The notes under the pieces were generated by a model. It was not told the DNA's origin. It made no database searches and worked only from the letters and a program-made list of their open reading frames with translations. DNA of 64,000 bases from an uncultured Alphaproteobacteria bacterium (GTDB lineage Bacteria; Pseudomonadota; Alphaproteobacteria; Caulobacterales; Parvularculaceae): assembly GCA_902826095.1 (NCBI GenBank), contig CADEDN010000016.1, positions 1 to 64,000 of the forward strand, given 5' to 3'. How positions within the stretch are numbered: the first letter of the stretch is position 1; every line of letters begins with the position of its first letter. This document shows positions 1-8,089 of the stretch, one piece after another. Both the position numbers and the translations under genes were made by a program.

Positions 1-63
1 GGTTCGCCTTCACCGCAAACCAAATTGATTCGCGTTATTTGCGTGACGCTCTAAGGGCGCGCC

Positions 64-120
64 GCGCGGGACGTGAACCGGCCCCAAAAAAAATTAGACT
101 GGATGGTCCGCGTCCCGCGC
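64..120. repeat. 10-bp inverted repeat upstream of window-edge gene
   Basis: Positions 64-73 (GCGCGGGACG) and 111-120 are exact reverse complements, separated by 37 bases that contain a run of eight A. The stretch 1-212 carries no convincing gene. On the minus strand this region lies just downstream of the amidase stop, so a large hairpin near its 3' end is possible. The loop is long for a terminator, so the function is uncertain. Confidence 0.35.
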
Positions 121-212
121 ACCCTCTCCATTCTATCGGACGAAACGCGAACTGCCGGGAATTACATTCCGCGGAGGGCGGCGGCGCTTTGGGAAAGAAC
201 CGAGTGGCGAGA

Positions 213-1694
213 TCAGCCGAAAATCGGCGGACGCCGTCCGCTCCAGGGCGCGGCCTCTTCGAGCTCATAGGCGAGTTCGAGCAGAGCGCGCTCGTCGCCT
301 GCGCGGGCGCCGAACATCGCGCCGATGGGGAGGCCCGCGGACGACGTCGACAGCGGCAGCGATATCGCCGGCGCGCCGACGATGTTGTAGAGCCCGGTGA
401 ACTGCGCGTAGCCGACGACGCGCTTCAAATGCTCCTCATACGGAAGCTTCGAATCAAGATAGCCGATCGGCGGCGGCGGCGCGGCGACGACCGGCGACAA
501 CAAGATGTCGGCGCGCTCGAACATCCTGTCGAATTCAGCCGGCGCCGCCTGAAGACGCGCAATCGCGGCGTCAAGCTCGCCGCGCCGTCCTTCATAGGAG
601 CCGATAAGGCCGAGCGTGAAAGGCTCGAACGCGAGGCCGTTGCGCTTCAGCCCTGTCGCCTCCTCCCATTTGGCGACGGCGACCTCGGCGTTCTTCGCCC
701 AATAGAGCAGGAACGCATCGCTCAATCCGGGCGCGAAGGACGGAAGGACTTCATCCACTTCGTGACCAAGGTTTTCGCACAAGGCCGCGACCTTGCGGGT
801 CAGTTCGACAATTTCCGGATCGACCGGCAGCCCGTCGACGCCGGCGGTGAAAAGACCGATCCTCAGCCTGCGGTCGTTTTTCCCGGTCACGAGCCCGACC
901 GGCGGCAATCCGCTCGCCGCAGGCGGCGCCTCCATCGCGGCGATAACCGCGGCGGTGTCGCGGACGGTGCGCGACTGGACGCCGTGAACGGCGATCGTGA
1001 CCGGACCCGCGAGTTCCGGCCGCGCCGGCGGATAGCGGTCGCGAGAGACCTTGAGGCCGACATTGCCGCAGCACGACGCCGGGATGCGGATCGACCCGCC
1101 GTCGTCGCTCGCATGCGCGACGGGAACGACGCCCGCCGCGACAAGCGCTGCGGCGCCGCCGGAGGAGCCGCCGGTCGAATGCTCCGTATTCCACGGATTG
1201 CGCGCCGCGCCGGTCGAGAGCGGCTCCGTCGTCGCAGTGAGGCCGAATTCCGGCGTCGCGGATTTGCCGAGACTGACGACGCCGAGCGCGAGATAGGCCT
1301 CGATCAGCGGCGTCTGCGCTTTCCCCTTGTAGCCGGGAAACGCCCGGCTGCCGAAACCCGAGGGAACGCCGACAATGTCGTCGAGATCCTTGATGAAAGT
1401 CGGCACGCCCGCCCACGGGCCCCGCGCCGCGCCGGCGGCCTCCCGCGCGCGGTCGAAGGTATTGAAGGCGATCGCGTTGATCTTCCTGTCGATGCGTTCG
1501 GCGCGCGCGATCGCGGCGTCGACCGCCTCCGCCGCGGAGAGTTCGCCCGACCTGATCCGCGCGGCGGTCTCAACCGCATCGAGCGCGGCGAGATCATTCG
1601 ACGCTTTCTGGTCCGGCCGCGCGCAGGCGCTCGCCATCGCGAGAAGCGAGGCCGCGCCGCCGCCTTCAAGAACGCTTCTCTTGGTCATGCGCAT
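213..1694 (-). CDS. Secreted or membrane-anchored amidase (amidase signature family)
   Basis: Hydrolyses a carboxamide bond; the substrate cannot be told from sequence. Amidase-signature enzymes use a Lys-cisSer-Ser triad. With the start used here these are K102 (in FIKDLDD), S177 (in GGSSGG) and S201 (in DDGGSIRIP); the spacing of 75 and 24 residues equals that of fatty acid amide hydrolase. The N-terminus ([13 protein letters not shown], then a hydrophobic stretch ending ASACA) looks like an export signal, possibly a lipoprotein one. The ATG at 1694 has GGAG a few bases upstream; an ATG at 1730 would add twelve non-signal-like residues. About 493 aa, normal for the family. Divergent from the DUF4956 gene. 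Confidence 0.85.
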   Translation of the reverse strand: MRMTKRSVLEGGGAASLLAMASACARPDQKASNDLAALDAVETAARIRSGELSAAEAVDAAIARAERIDRKINAIAFNTFDRAREAAGAARGPWAGVPTFIKDLDDIVGVPSGFGSRAFPGYKGKAQTPLIEAYLALGVVSLGKSATPEFGLTATTEPLSTGAARNPWNTEHSTGGSSGGAAALVAAGVVPVAHASDDGGSIRIPASCCGNVGLKVSRDRYPPARPELAGPVTIAVHGVQSRTVRDTAAVIAAMEAPPAASGLPPVGLVTGKNDRRLRIGLFTAGVDGLPVDPEIVELTRKVAALCENLGHEVDEVLPSFAPGLSDAFLLYWAKNAEVAVAKWEEATGLKRNGLAFEPFTLGLIGSYEGRRGELDAAIARLQAAPAEFDRMFERADILLSPVVAAPPPPIGYLDSKLPYEEHLKRVVGYAQFTGLYNIVGAPAISLPLSTSSAGLPIGAMFGARAGDERALLELAYELEEAAPWSGRRPPIFG

Positions 1695-1829
1695 GCTCCG
1701 GACCTTTGCTTCACCTTGAGACTCCTGCATGATGGATCGTCCGCCGCGGCGCAAGCGACGTCAATGGCGCGCCGCAGCGTCGGCGCGGCGCGTTCGGTCT
1801 CGCCTGCAAAAGCCGCCAAAGGGGGAGCA

Positions 1830-2531
1830 ATGCGCGCCATCCAACTCGCGATACGTCTGACGCTCTATTACGCCGCGGTGACCATTCTCGTTTTTGCGGC
1901 GTTGAAACTTGTTCCCGATTTCCGCACCTATCTGCCGATCGGCGGCGCGCAGTCGATCCTGACAAGCGCCGGTCATGATCCGTTCACGGCGATCGAGATC
2001 GGCGCCGAAGGCGTTGAAAACCTCGCGGACAGCCTGCTCTGGCTCGTGATCGCCGTCGTCGGCGCGATCTTGACGGTCATTCCGCTCGCATGGGTCTACA
2101 TGGCGATCCGGACGAATGAGGAATATGACCAGTCGCTCGTCGAGACGATCGTCATCTTGCCGATCGCGGTCACGGCGATCGTCATCATGGTCAATGAGAG
2201 CCTCGCGCTCGCTTTCGGTCTTGCCGGCATTGTCGGCGGCGTGCGGTTTCGCAATTCGCTGAAGAGCCCCGGCGACGCGCTCTATGTTCTCGCGGCGATC
2301 GGCGTCGGCCTTGCGGCCGGCATCGGCGCGCTTGAGATCGCGCTCGTGATGACGGTCATCTTCAACTACGCGTTCGTCGCGCTGTGGATGAGCGATTTCG
2401 GCGCGCGCAAGGGCGCGCATCGTTTCATGCGGCACGCGGACAAGGATCGTCACAAGGACGACGAACCGCCCGCGGGAAAACACAAGCCGACGCCGGAAGG
2501 GCCAGGCGACGCGCCGGCGCCGGCGTTGTGA
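1830..2531 (+). CDS. DUF4956 family membrane protein
   Basis: Integral membrane protein of 233 aa, function unknown. Hydrophobic segments lie near residues 10-28, 66-90, 105-135 and 147-178. The stretch GLAGIVGGVRFRNSLK followed by a hydrophobic segment beginning YVLAAIGVGLAAG is the signature of DUF4956 proteins. The C-terminal 45 residues are charged and proline-rich, probably cytoplasmic and disordered. The ATG at 1830 follows GGGGGAG; a much longer upstream reading frame antisense to the amidase is spurious. It overlaps the next gene by four bases (GTGA), so the two are translationally coupled. DUF4956 proteins elsewhere are often linked to polyphosphate or exported-protein genes, which fits the secreted beta-propeller partner, but this is inference. 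Confidence 0.8.
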   Translation: MRAIQLAIRLTLYYAAVTILVFAALKLVPDFRTYLPIGGAQSILTSAGHDPFTAIEIGAEGVENLADSLLWLVIAVVGAILTVIPLAWVYMAIRTNEEYDQSLVETIVILPIAVTAIVIMVNESLALAFGLAGIVGGVRFRNSLKSPGDALYVLAAIGVGLAAGIGALEIALVMTVIFNYAFVALWMSDFGARKGAHRFMRHADKDRHKDDEPPAGKHKPTPEGPGDAPAPAL

Positions 2532-3310
2532 TCGCCGCCCTCGCCGCGCTGATGCTTGAGGCGGCGGACCCGCTGGCGCGACTCCAAGCCTTCGCGCTCG
2601 ACCCGAAGATCCGGGAAGTGTCGGGTCTTGCGCCGGCGGGCGCGCGAAGCGTCTTGGCGCATGATGATGAATTCGCGATCATTCATGAAGTGAGCCTTGA
2701 AGACGGCCGCATTTTGCGCTCCTTCGCGTTCGGCAAGCCGACGGCTTCCGGCGATTTCGAGGGGATCGCCGCCATCGGCGACGCGATCTGGCTAGTGACG
2801 AGCGACGGGCGGCTGTTTGAAGGACGGCTCAGCGACCACGGCAAGCGGACGCGCTTTCATGTTTATGACACGGGCGTCGGCGAGGAATGCGAGATCGAAG
2901 GGTTGGCGCCGGCTTCGGACGCCGGGCGCTTCTATCTTCTGTGCAAGAACATCCTGAAAGGCCGCAAGGACCGGCTGAAGATCTTCGAATGGTCGCTCGC
3001 CGACCGGTTCGCGGCGCCGAAAATCGCGCTGGATGCGGCGCTATCGGCGGCGGCGCCGGCCGGGACGATCTCGGATTTCCGCCCGTCCGACCTCGTCTAT
3101 GATCCGGCAACGGATCACTTTCTTGTCCTCAACGCCTCCGGGGGCGTCCTCGAAATCACAAGGGTCGGGGCGCCTGTTCGTTATGTGCGGCTTGATCGCG
3201 CCCTGCATCCGCAGCCGGAAGGCCTCGCGCTGATGAGGGACGGACGGATCGTCATCGGCGACGAAGGCGTCAGGCGCGAGGGAACGCTGGCGGTCTTTCG
3301 TTGGCGATGA
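2528..3310 (+). CDS. SdiA-regulated/phytase-like beta-propeller protein
   Basis: 260 aa starting at a GTG that overlaps the DUF4956 stop (GTGA). The first 15 residues are hydrophobic and may act as a signal or anchor. The body has repeated short beta-strand units with motifs such as EVSGLAP, DFEGIA, EIEGLAP and QPEGLAL, the pattern of SdiA-regulated or esterase-like-phytase propellers, where E-G-L/I turns recur in each blade. Substrate and activity are not shown by the sequence; the family fold is a moderately confident call. Coupling to DUF4956 suggests the two products act together at the membrane. Confidence 0.65.
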   Translation: MIAALAALMLEAADPLARLQAFALDPKIREVSGLAPAGARSVLAHDDEFAIIHEVSLEDGRILRSFAFGKPTASGDFEGIAAIGDAIWLVTSDGRLFEGRLSDHGKRTRFHVYDTGVGEECEIEGLAPASDAGRFYLLCKNILKGRKDRLKIFEWSLADRFAAPKIALDAALSAAAPAGTISDFRPSDLVYDPATDHFLVLNASGGVLEITRVGAPVRYVRLDRALHPQPEGLALMRDGRIVIGDEGVRREGTLAVFRWR

Positions 3311-3314
3311 CGGG

Positions 3315-4343
3315 CTACCGGCGACATTCTTCGATGAGGTTCTTCTCGACCGCCGCGTCGTCGCCGATCGCCTTGAAAAATCCGTCGAGAAACTTCGTCG
3401 TTTTCTTGACCGACGCTTCGCTGAGGCCCGGCGTCTCGGCGACAGCGGCGAGGAAAGCCTCGCGCGCGCCTCGGAACGCCGCGGCCGCCGCACGGGTCTC
3501 TTCATTATGAGCGCAAAAGCCGCGATATACGCGCGTCGTCACGGATTTGATCTTGAATTGCGCCGGCGGGAGCGCATAGGGCGCATCGACAAATCCCGAC
3601 ATGTCAAAATCATAGGGCGCGGGCGAAAGCCCTGTTTCGGAGGTTTTTTCGTCGCCGATGATCTTGCCGTTGTGGCAGCAATCCTCCCCTTCCGGGCCTT
3701 CCGTCAGCGCCCAGTCGAGATTGCCGATCATGTAGTGAAAAAGCGCGGCGCGCGCCGCCGCCGATCTGTCGTACATCGCCAGCGGCGTCGCGCCGCGCTC
3801 GACTTCCTTGCGGTCGACGCGCCTCGCGAGGTCGTCGACATCCTCTATGAAAAAGCCTGTCCGCGCGATGTCGGTCTTTCCGCTCAAGGCGTCGACATAG
3901 GAGATCGCCGCGAGACGGGCGCGAAAGCTCTCTTCGGTCGCGACATTATAGAGGCGGTAGGCGGCGTATTCCTTCAGCACGAGCTGCTGATGATTTTTGG
4001 CCCGCCGGCAATAGGTGACGAGTTTCAGTTTCTCTTGCTTGTGAAAGAGCGACGTCGCCGGCGGCTTTCCATCGAACTCAATTCGGAGCGGCGGGAAATC
4101 GCAGACATTTTTGGCGCGCCGCGACTTGCCGCGCGTGCCGATCAGCACCGACAGCGTCTCGTCGCCGATGGTCAGGGTTCCGGGAACGGGCGGCGATTCG
4201 GGCGAAGCGCGCGCAAGGTCGCGCCAAGGCGCCGAAATCGCAATCGAGATTTGGTCCCGCGATGAAAATAGCGGCGTCGCCTCGCCTGCTTTCGCCGCGC
4301 CGACAAGAGCGGCCGCGGCCGCGACGAACGCCGCGATTCTCAT
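3315..4343 (-). CDS. Secreted protein of unknown function with kinase-like motifs
   Basis: 342 aa with a clear signal peptide (about residues 1-19, ending AAKAG). I do not recognise a named family. Visible motifs are a lysine-rich strand HKQEKLKLVTYCR (101-113), LVLKEYAAYRLYN (121-133), IGNLDW (206-211), CCHNGKII (222-229) and YDFDMSG (244-250). A GN-x-DW, then HN, then D-x-D order resembles the catalytic loop and metal-binding segments of CotH-like or HipA-like kinases, so an extracytoplasmic protein kinase-like fold is plausible. Its start overlaps the stop of the upstream phosphatase by ATGA, so the two are co-translated: a possible kinase/phosphatase pair, which is inference. Confidence 0.6.
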   Translation of the reverse strand: MRIAAFVAAAAALVGAAKAGEATPLFSSRDQISIAISAPWRDLARASPESPPVPGTLTIGDETLSVLIGTRGKSRRAKNVCDFPPLRIEFDGKPPATSLFHKQEKLKLVTYCRRAKNHQQLVLKEYAAYRLYNVATEESFRARLAAISYVDALSGKTDIARTGFFIEDVDDLARRVDRKEVERGATPLAMYDRSAAARAALFHYMIGNLDWALTEGPEGEDCCHNGKIIGDEKTSETGLSPAPYDFDMSGFVDAPYALPPAQFKIKSVTTRVYRGFCAHNEETRAAAAAFRGAREAFLAAVAETPGLSEASVKKTTKFLDGFFKAIGDDAAVEKNLIEECRR

Positions 4344-5353
4344 GGCTGGCCTGCGTCGCCGTCGATGACAGTCGCAACGCCGTTGTTGTGGGCGATGACG
4401 CCGCCATTGTCGAATTCAAGCCAGGACCGGACCCCGCCATAGGCCGCCGAAATGCCGGTGTCGGCCATGATCACCTTGCCGCCATAGAGCGCGCGAATTC
4501 CTTCAATCGACGGCGTATGCCCGATGACGAGGCGCTGCGCGCCCATAGCGGCGAGCGCCGCATCAACCGACGCAGCGCCTTCCGGCGTTTCTTCCGCGTT
4601 CCCGCGATGCCAGAGCGGTCCCGCTTCGTCCGTCAAGATCGCCGCGTCGCCGTTTCCGGCGAGCGCGTCCCGTATCGCGGCGTTGGTCTCGTCGATCGGC
4701 CGGGCTGCGTAGGCGGCGCTGACGCCGCCATGGACGAAGAGAGCGCCGTCGAATTTCACGATCGCGTCATGACCCAATATCCACTCGCCGATTTCGCCGT
4801 CCGCACTCCAGGCGAGCCGGTGTTCAAGATAGCCGAGCGGAACTTCCGAATCAAATTTCGCGCGGACCGCGGCGTCGTCAAGAACGCCGCCATAACGCGC
4901 GCGCAGCTCGTCCTTGCGGTCGGCGAAATAGCGGTCGCGCAGGCGCTTCGATTTTCCGGTGCGGAAAGCCGCGAATTCCTCAGCCGTCACATAGCGAAGA
5001 TCGCCGGTCATGTTCATCGCCTCGTGATTGCCGATGAGCGCGACGACTGCGCCGCCTTTCTTCTTCGCCGCCTTTTCGAGTTTCATTAGATGCGCGATGA
5101 TTTTTCTTGTGTCGGGGCCGCGGTCCGGCACGTCGCCGAGCTGAACAAAGACGGCGTCGCCGCCCGTCCATTTTCCGCGCGCATTGACGAGGCCCGCCTC
5201 TTCAATGATCGCGCGATAGGCCGCGTAGTCGCCATGGAGATCGCCGACCGCGACAATGCGCCGGGGTTCGGCCTGCGCCGACGCCGCGAGGACGCCGATG
5301 ACGGCCGCCAGCGCCGCCAGAAGCCTCGCCGGCCGCCAACCAAAGAATGCCAT
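4340..5353 (-). CDS. Periplasmic PPP-family metallophosphatase (Shewanella-like)
   Basis: Calcineurin-like phosphoesterase of 337 aa. In order it shows GDLHGD (metal site 1), GDVPDRG (bridging metal Asp), GNHEAMN (catalytic His) and GHTPS, the core of the PPP family and most like the Shewanella-like phosphatase branch. An N-terminal hydrophobic signal ends at AQAEP near residue 26, so it should act in the periplasm. The start at 5353 has GGGAG and GGGGTG upstream; the 83 residues of open frame before it are not gene-like. It overlaps the downstream secreted kinase-like gene by four bases, a context consistent with phosphorylation control outside the cytoplasm. Confidence 0.8.
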   Translation of the reverse strand: MAFFGWRPARLLAALAAVIGVLAASAQAEPRRIVAVGDLHGDYAAYRAIIEEAGLVNARGKWTGGDAVFVQLGDVPDRGPDTRKIIAHLMKLEKAAKKKGGAVVALIGNHEAMNMTGDLRYVTAEEFAAFRTGKSKRLRDRYFADRKDELRARYGGVLDDAAVRAKFDSEVPLGYLEHRLAWSADGEIGEWILGHDAIVKFDGALFVHGGVSAAYAARPIDETNAAIRDALAGNGDAAILTDEAGPLWHRGNAEETPEGAASVDAALAAMGAQRLVIGHTPSIEGIRALYGGKVIMADTGISAAYGGVRSWLEFDNGGVIAHNNGVATVIDGDAGQP

Positions 5354-5516
5354 CGTCACCCCGCTCCCGGCTTTCGACTGGTCATTATGCCTTGCTTGCG
5401 CCCAAAAAACCAGCAAGTCGCGCGCTGCGCGCCGGTCTTCTCTTTGCAAGTTGAATTGCGCAATATTGAAAGCTGGCGCCGAACGGAATCGGCAGGGGAA
5501 TTCAGCGAGGTGACGA
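5354..5516. promoter_or_regulatory. Divergent promoter region
   Basis: 163 bp separate the divergently read phosphatase and beta-helix lipoprotein genes, so both promoters must lie here. The sequence is less GC-rich than its surroundings. I see no convincing -35/-10 pair or operator palindrome. Confidence 0.4.
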
Positions 5517-6758
5517 ATGTCGCGAGCGATCAGGACAACATTGCTGTCGATTTTGGCGCTCGCCGCCTGCGGCAAAAAGGAGGCGCCGGCGACGGGCGCC
5601 ACGCCGCCGGCCTCCTATCAGGACGAACTGATGACGATGCTGCTCGACGCCAAGCCCGGCGACGTCATTGAACTGCCGGAAGGGAAATTCTCTTTCGATC
5701 GCTCGCTGTCGCTCGCCGTCGACGGCGTCACCCTTCGCGGCAAGGGCCTCGATAAGACGGTCCTCTCTTTCAAAGACCAGGTCGCCGGCGCTGAAGGTCT
5801 CATCGTCACAGCGAACGATTTCACCGCCGAGGATTTCGCAATCGAGGACACGAAAGGCGACGGCCTTAAAGTCAACGAAGGCAAGAACATCGTCATCCGC
5901 CGGGTGCGCGTCGAGTGGACGGGCGGGCCGAAGACTGAAAACGGCGCTTACGGCCTCTATCCCGTGCAGTCTGAAAACGTTCTCCTCGAAGGCAATGTCG
6001 TCATCGGCGCGTCGGACGCCGGCCTCTATGTCGGGCAGTCGAAAAACGTCATCGTCCGCAACAATCGCGCCGAGAAAAACGTCGCCGGCATCGAGATCGA
6101 AAACACGTTCGACGCCGACGTTTATGACAATGTCGCGACGGGAAACACCGGCGGCATTCTCGTCTTCAACATGCCGAATCTGAAACAGCCGGGCGCTCGA
6201 ACGCGCGTCTTCCATAACGAAGTCGTCGACAACAACACGAAGAATTTCGGCGCGCCGGGAACGGCCGTCGCCGGCATTCCCGCGGGCTCCGGCGTCGTCG
6301 TCAACGCCAACGACCAGGTTGAGATATTCGACAACGACATCAAGGGCAACAAGACCGCGAACATCATCATCGCCTCGGTCTTTTCGACCGACCTTTCGAA
6401 GGACGGGATGTCGGCGGATTTCGATCCCTATCCGGAAGGCGTTTACATCTACGGCAACCGGCTCGCGGATGGCGGCAAGAATCCAGACGGTCTCGAACTG
6501 CAAGCGCTCAAGCTCGCGATGTTCGGTCCGACGGGCGCCCTCCCCGACGTGCTTTGGGACGGCTATGTCGATGACAAGAAGAAAATCGACGGCGCGCTTC
6601 CCGGGCCGTTGCGCATTTGCGTGAAGAATGACGGCGCCGAAATCCTCAATTACGACGGGCCGAACGGCAACAAGGCGCCGCGGCTCGTGACTGCGGATCA
6701 TGATTGCGAAATCGAAAAACTGCCGGCGGTCGCGCTCGCGAACGGCGTCGGAGGCTAG
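5517..6758 (+). CDS. Parallel beta-helix repeat lipoprotein
   Basis: 413 aa lipoprotein: hydrophobic signal with lipobox LAAC, lipidated Cys18. The body is a right-handed beta-helix, seen as repeated N/D-rich coils such as NVLLEGNVVIG, NVIVRNNRAEKN, DVYDNVATGN and VEIFDNDIKGN across residues 55-300. It corresponds to the family whose gene is regularly found next to a diheme cytochrome related to Hyphomonas HNE_0200, and that cytochrome is indeed the next gene, two bases downstream. Role unknown; an envelope oxidation or polymer-binding system is a guess. Start has GCGAGGTG upstream and a divergent promoter region of 163 bp. Confidence 0.8.
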   Translation: MSRAIRTTLLSILALAACGKKEAPATGATPPASYQDELMTMLLDAKPGDVIELPEGKFSFDRSLSLAVDGVTLRGKGLDKTVLSFKDQVAGAEGLIVTANDFTAEDFAIEDTKGDGLKVNEGKNIVIRRVRVEWTGGPKTENGAYGLYPVQSENVLLEGNVVIGASDAGLYVGQSKNVIVRNNRAEKNVAGIEIENTFDADVYDNVATGNTGGILVFNMPNLKQPGARTRVFHNEVVDNNTKNFGAPGTAVAGIPAGSGVVVNANDQVEIFDNDIKGNKTANIIIASVFSTDLSKDGMSADFDPYPEGVYIYGNRLADGGKNPDGLELQALKLAMFGPTGALPDVLWDGYVDDKKKIDGALPGPLRICVKNDGAEILNYDGPNGNKAPRLVTADHDCEIEKLPAVALANGVGG

Positions 6759-6760
6759 GC

Positions 6761-7987
6761 TTGCGCTTCGCCGCCGCCCTCGCCGCTTTGTTGATCGCCG
6801 CTTGCGCGCGGGACGTCGCGCCGGCGGCGCCGATGTTTCATGCGGAGGGCTATCCGGCGAAACTTAGCGACTGGCGGCTGATGACGGCGGCGAACGGCGC
6901 GCTGACGCTCTCGACCGGCGTCAACCCTTATGACCTCGCGACGCCGCTGTTCACGGACTACGCCTTGAAGCTCCGGACCGTGACGATGCCGAAGGGCGAA
7001 GCGGCGGTCTATCGCAGCGACGAGGCTTTCGACTTTCCGGTCGGCACGATCGTCTCTAAGACTTTTTACTATCCGACGACGGGCGGTGAATGGGCCAGCG
7101 ACGTCGCGGTCGGTCCGGAGCCGACATTGGCGAAGGGCGTCCTGCCGCTTGTCGGCGTGCGGCTCGTCGAGACGCGCCTCCTCGTGCGCCGCGCGGACGG
7201 ATGGGTCGCAATTCCCTATGTGTGGAACGACGAGCAGACCGACGCCGTTCTTCATCGCACCGGCGCGACGAAAACGCTGACGCTCCATCGTCCGGACGGG
7301 CGCGCGGAGCCTTTCGCCTATGTCGTGCCGAACCAGAACCAATGCGCCGGGTGCCACGCGACGAACAATACGACGCGCAAGCTGTCGCCGATCGGATTGA
7401 AGGCGCGGCATTTGAACAAGCCGTCGACATTCGAGGCGGGCGTCAACCAGCTCGATCACTGGATTTTGTCGGCGATGCTGGCGGGCGCTCCTTCTGCTCC
7501 CCCGCTTGCGGGGGAGCTGTCCGCGCAGCGGACTGAGGGGGGGCCATCCGATTATGTTTCACCCCCTCCGTCGCCTGCGGCGACACCTCCCCCGCAAGCG
7601 GGGGAGGAAAAATTCCCCCGCAATGCGTCGTGGACGGATGAAAGCGAAACCCTCGACGCCCGCGCGCGCGCCTATCTCGACGCCAATTGCTCGCACTGCC
7701 ATTCCGATGTCGGCCCCGCCGACACATCTGGCCTCGACCTTCGCCCGCATGTTCCGTTCGGGCCTTCCTATGGCGCGTGCAAATCGCCGATCGCCTCGGG
7801 CGGCGGCTCCGGCGGCAGGCTCTACGACATCGTTCCCGGCAAGCCCGAGGAGTCGATCTTCGTCTACCGCATGGAAACGACAAAGCCCGGCCACATGATG
7901 CCCGAGCTTGGCCGCTCGACGAGCCACGAAGAAGGCGTCGCGCTGATCGCGGAGTGGATTGCGGCGATGGAAGGGGAGTGCGGATAG
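6761..7987 (+). CDS. Diheme cytochrome c lipoprotein (HNE_0200/SO2930-like), repeat inserted
   Basis: 408 aa. The TTG start at 6761 is chosen because GGAGG sits six bases upstream and the first residues form a lipoprotein signal with Cys15 (LIAAC); the longer frame from 6704 would run through the preceding gene. Two heme-binding motifs are present: CAGCH (195-199) and CSHCH (310-314), with GHMMPELG as a likely axial Met region. Between the hemes, residues about 245-284 are encoded by a 116-bp palindromic repeat inserted in frame, giving a Pro/Gly/Ala-rich loop foreign to the family. Likely electron carrier of the outer or inner membrane periplasmic face, working with the beta-helix protein. 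Confidence 0.8.
   Translation: MRFAAALAALLIAACARDVAPAAPMFHAEGYPAKLSDWRLMTAANGALTLSTGVNPYDLATPLFTDYALKLRTVTMPKGEAAVYRSDEAFDFPVGTIVSKTFYYPTTGGEWASDVAVGPEPTLAKGVLPLVGVRLVETRLLVRRADGWVAIPYVWNDEQTDAVLHRTGATKTLTLHRPDGRAEPFAYVVPNQNQCAGCHATNNTTRKLSPIGLKARHLNKPSTFEAGVNQLDHWILSAMLAGAPSAPPLAGELSAQRTEGGPSDYVSPPPSPAATPPPQAGEEKFPRNASWTDESETLDARARAYLDANCSHCHSDVGPADTSGLDLRPHVPFGPSYGACKSPIASGGGSGGRLYDIVPGKPEESIFVYRMETTKPGHMMPELGRSTSHEEGVALIAEWIAAMEGECG
7495..7610. repeat. Palindromic repeat family 1, copy A, in frame in cytochrome gene
   Basis: A 116-bp GC-rich imperfect palindrome built of nested arms: TGCTCCCCCGC...GGGGGAG at the left, a GCGGACTGAGGGGG block, a variable centre, then CCCCCTCCGTCGCC, a GGCGACACCTCCCCC block and GCGGGGGAGGAAA at the right. 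Copies B (8885-8999) and C (29018-29155) share the arms and differ in the centre. It lies wholly inside the diheme cytochrome reading frame and adds about 39 residues with no stop codon. Confidence 0.85.
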
Positions 7988-7988
7988 A

Positions 7989-8033
7989 GCGGGTTGCAGC
8001 GAAAGTGGATCCCGGTTTCGCGTCGCAACCCGC
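7989..8033. repeat. Repeat family 2, copy 1 (post-stop hairpin)
   Basis: Starts two bases after the cytochrome stop. GCGGGTTGC (7989-7997) pairs with GCAACCCGC (8025-8033). The first 41 bases match 41717-41757 at 39 positions, so this is a dispersed repeat. It sits between two convergent genes and could act as a bidirectional terminator-like structure, although no T-run follows. Confidence 0.75.
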
Positions 8034-8048
8034 GCACTAAGAGATCGA

Positions 8049-8089
8049 CAGCGCGTTGCGAACCGGTTCAATCGGTTTGCAACGCGCTG
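8049..8089. repeat. Long hairpin repeat overlapping the shc stop codon
   Basis: CAGCGCGTTGC (8049-8059) pairs with GCAACGCGCTG (8079-8089), extended inward by AACCG/CGGTT, giving a stem of about 16 bp around a small loop that contains the squalene-hopene cyclase stop. The right arm continues GTAGCG, as at 41762-41767, so the element is related to family 2. It supplies the last residues (SALQTD) of the cyclase. Confidence 0.75.

Noticed and set aside
39..1829. Long plus-strand open frame antisense to the amidase and continuous with DUF4956
   Set aside because: Extremely Arg-rich shadow of the amidase codons; DUF4956 has its own ATG and ribosome site at 1830.
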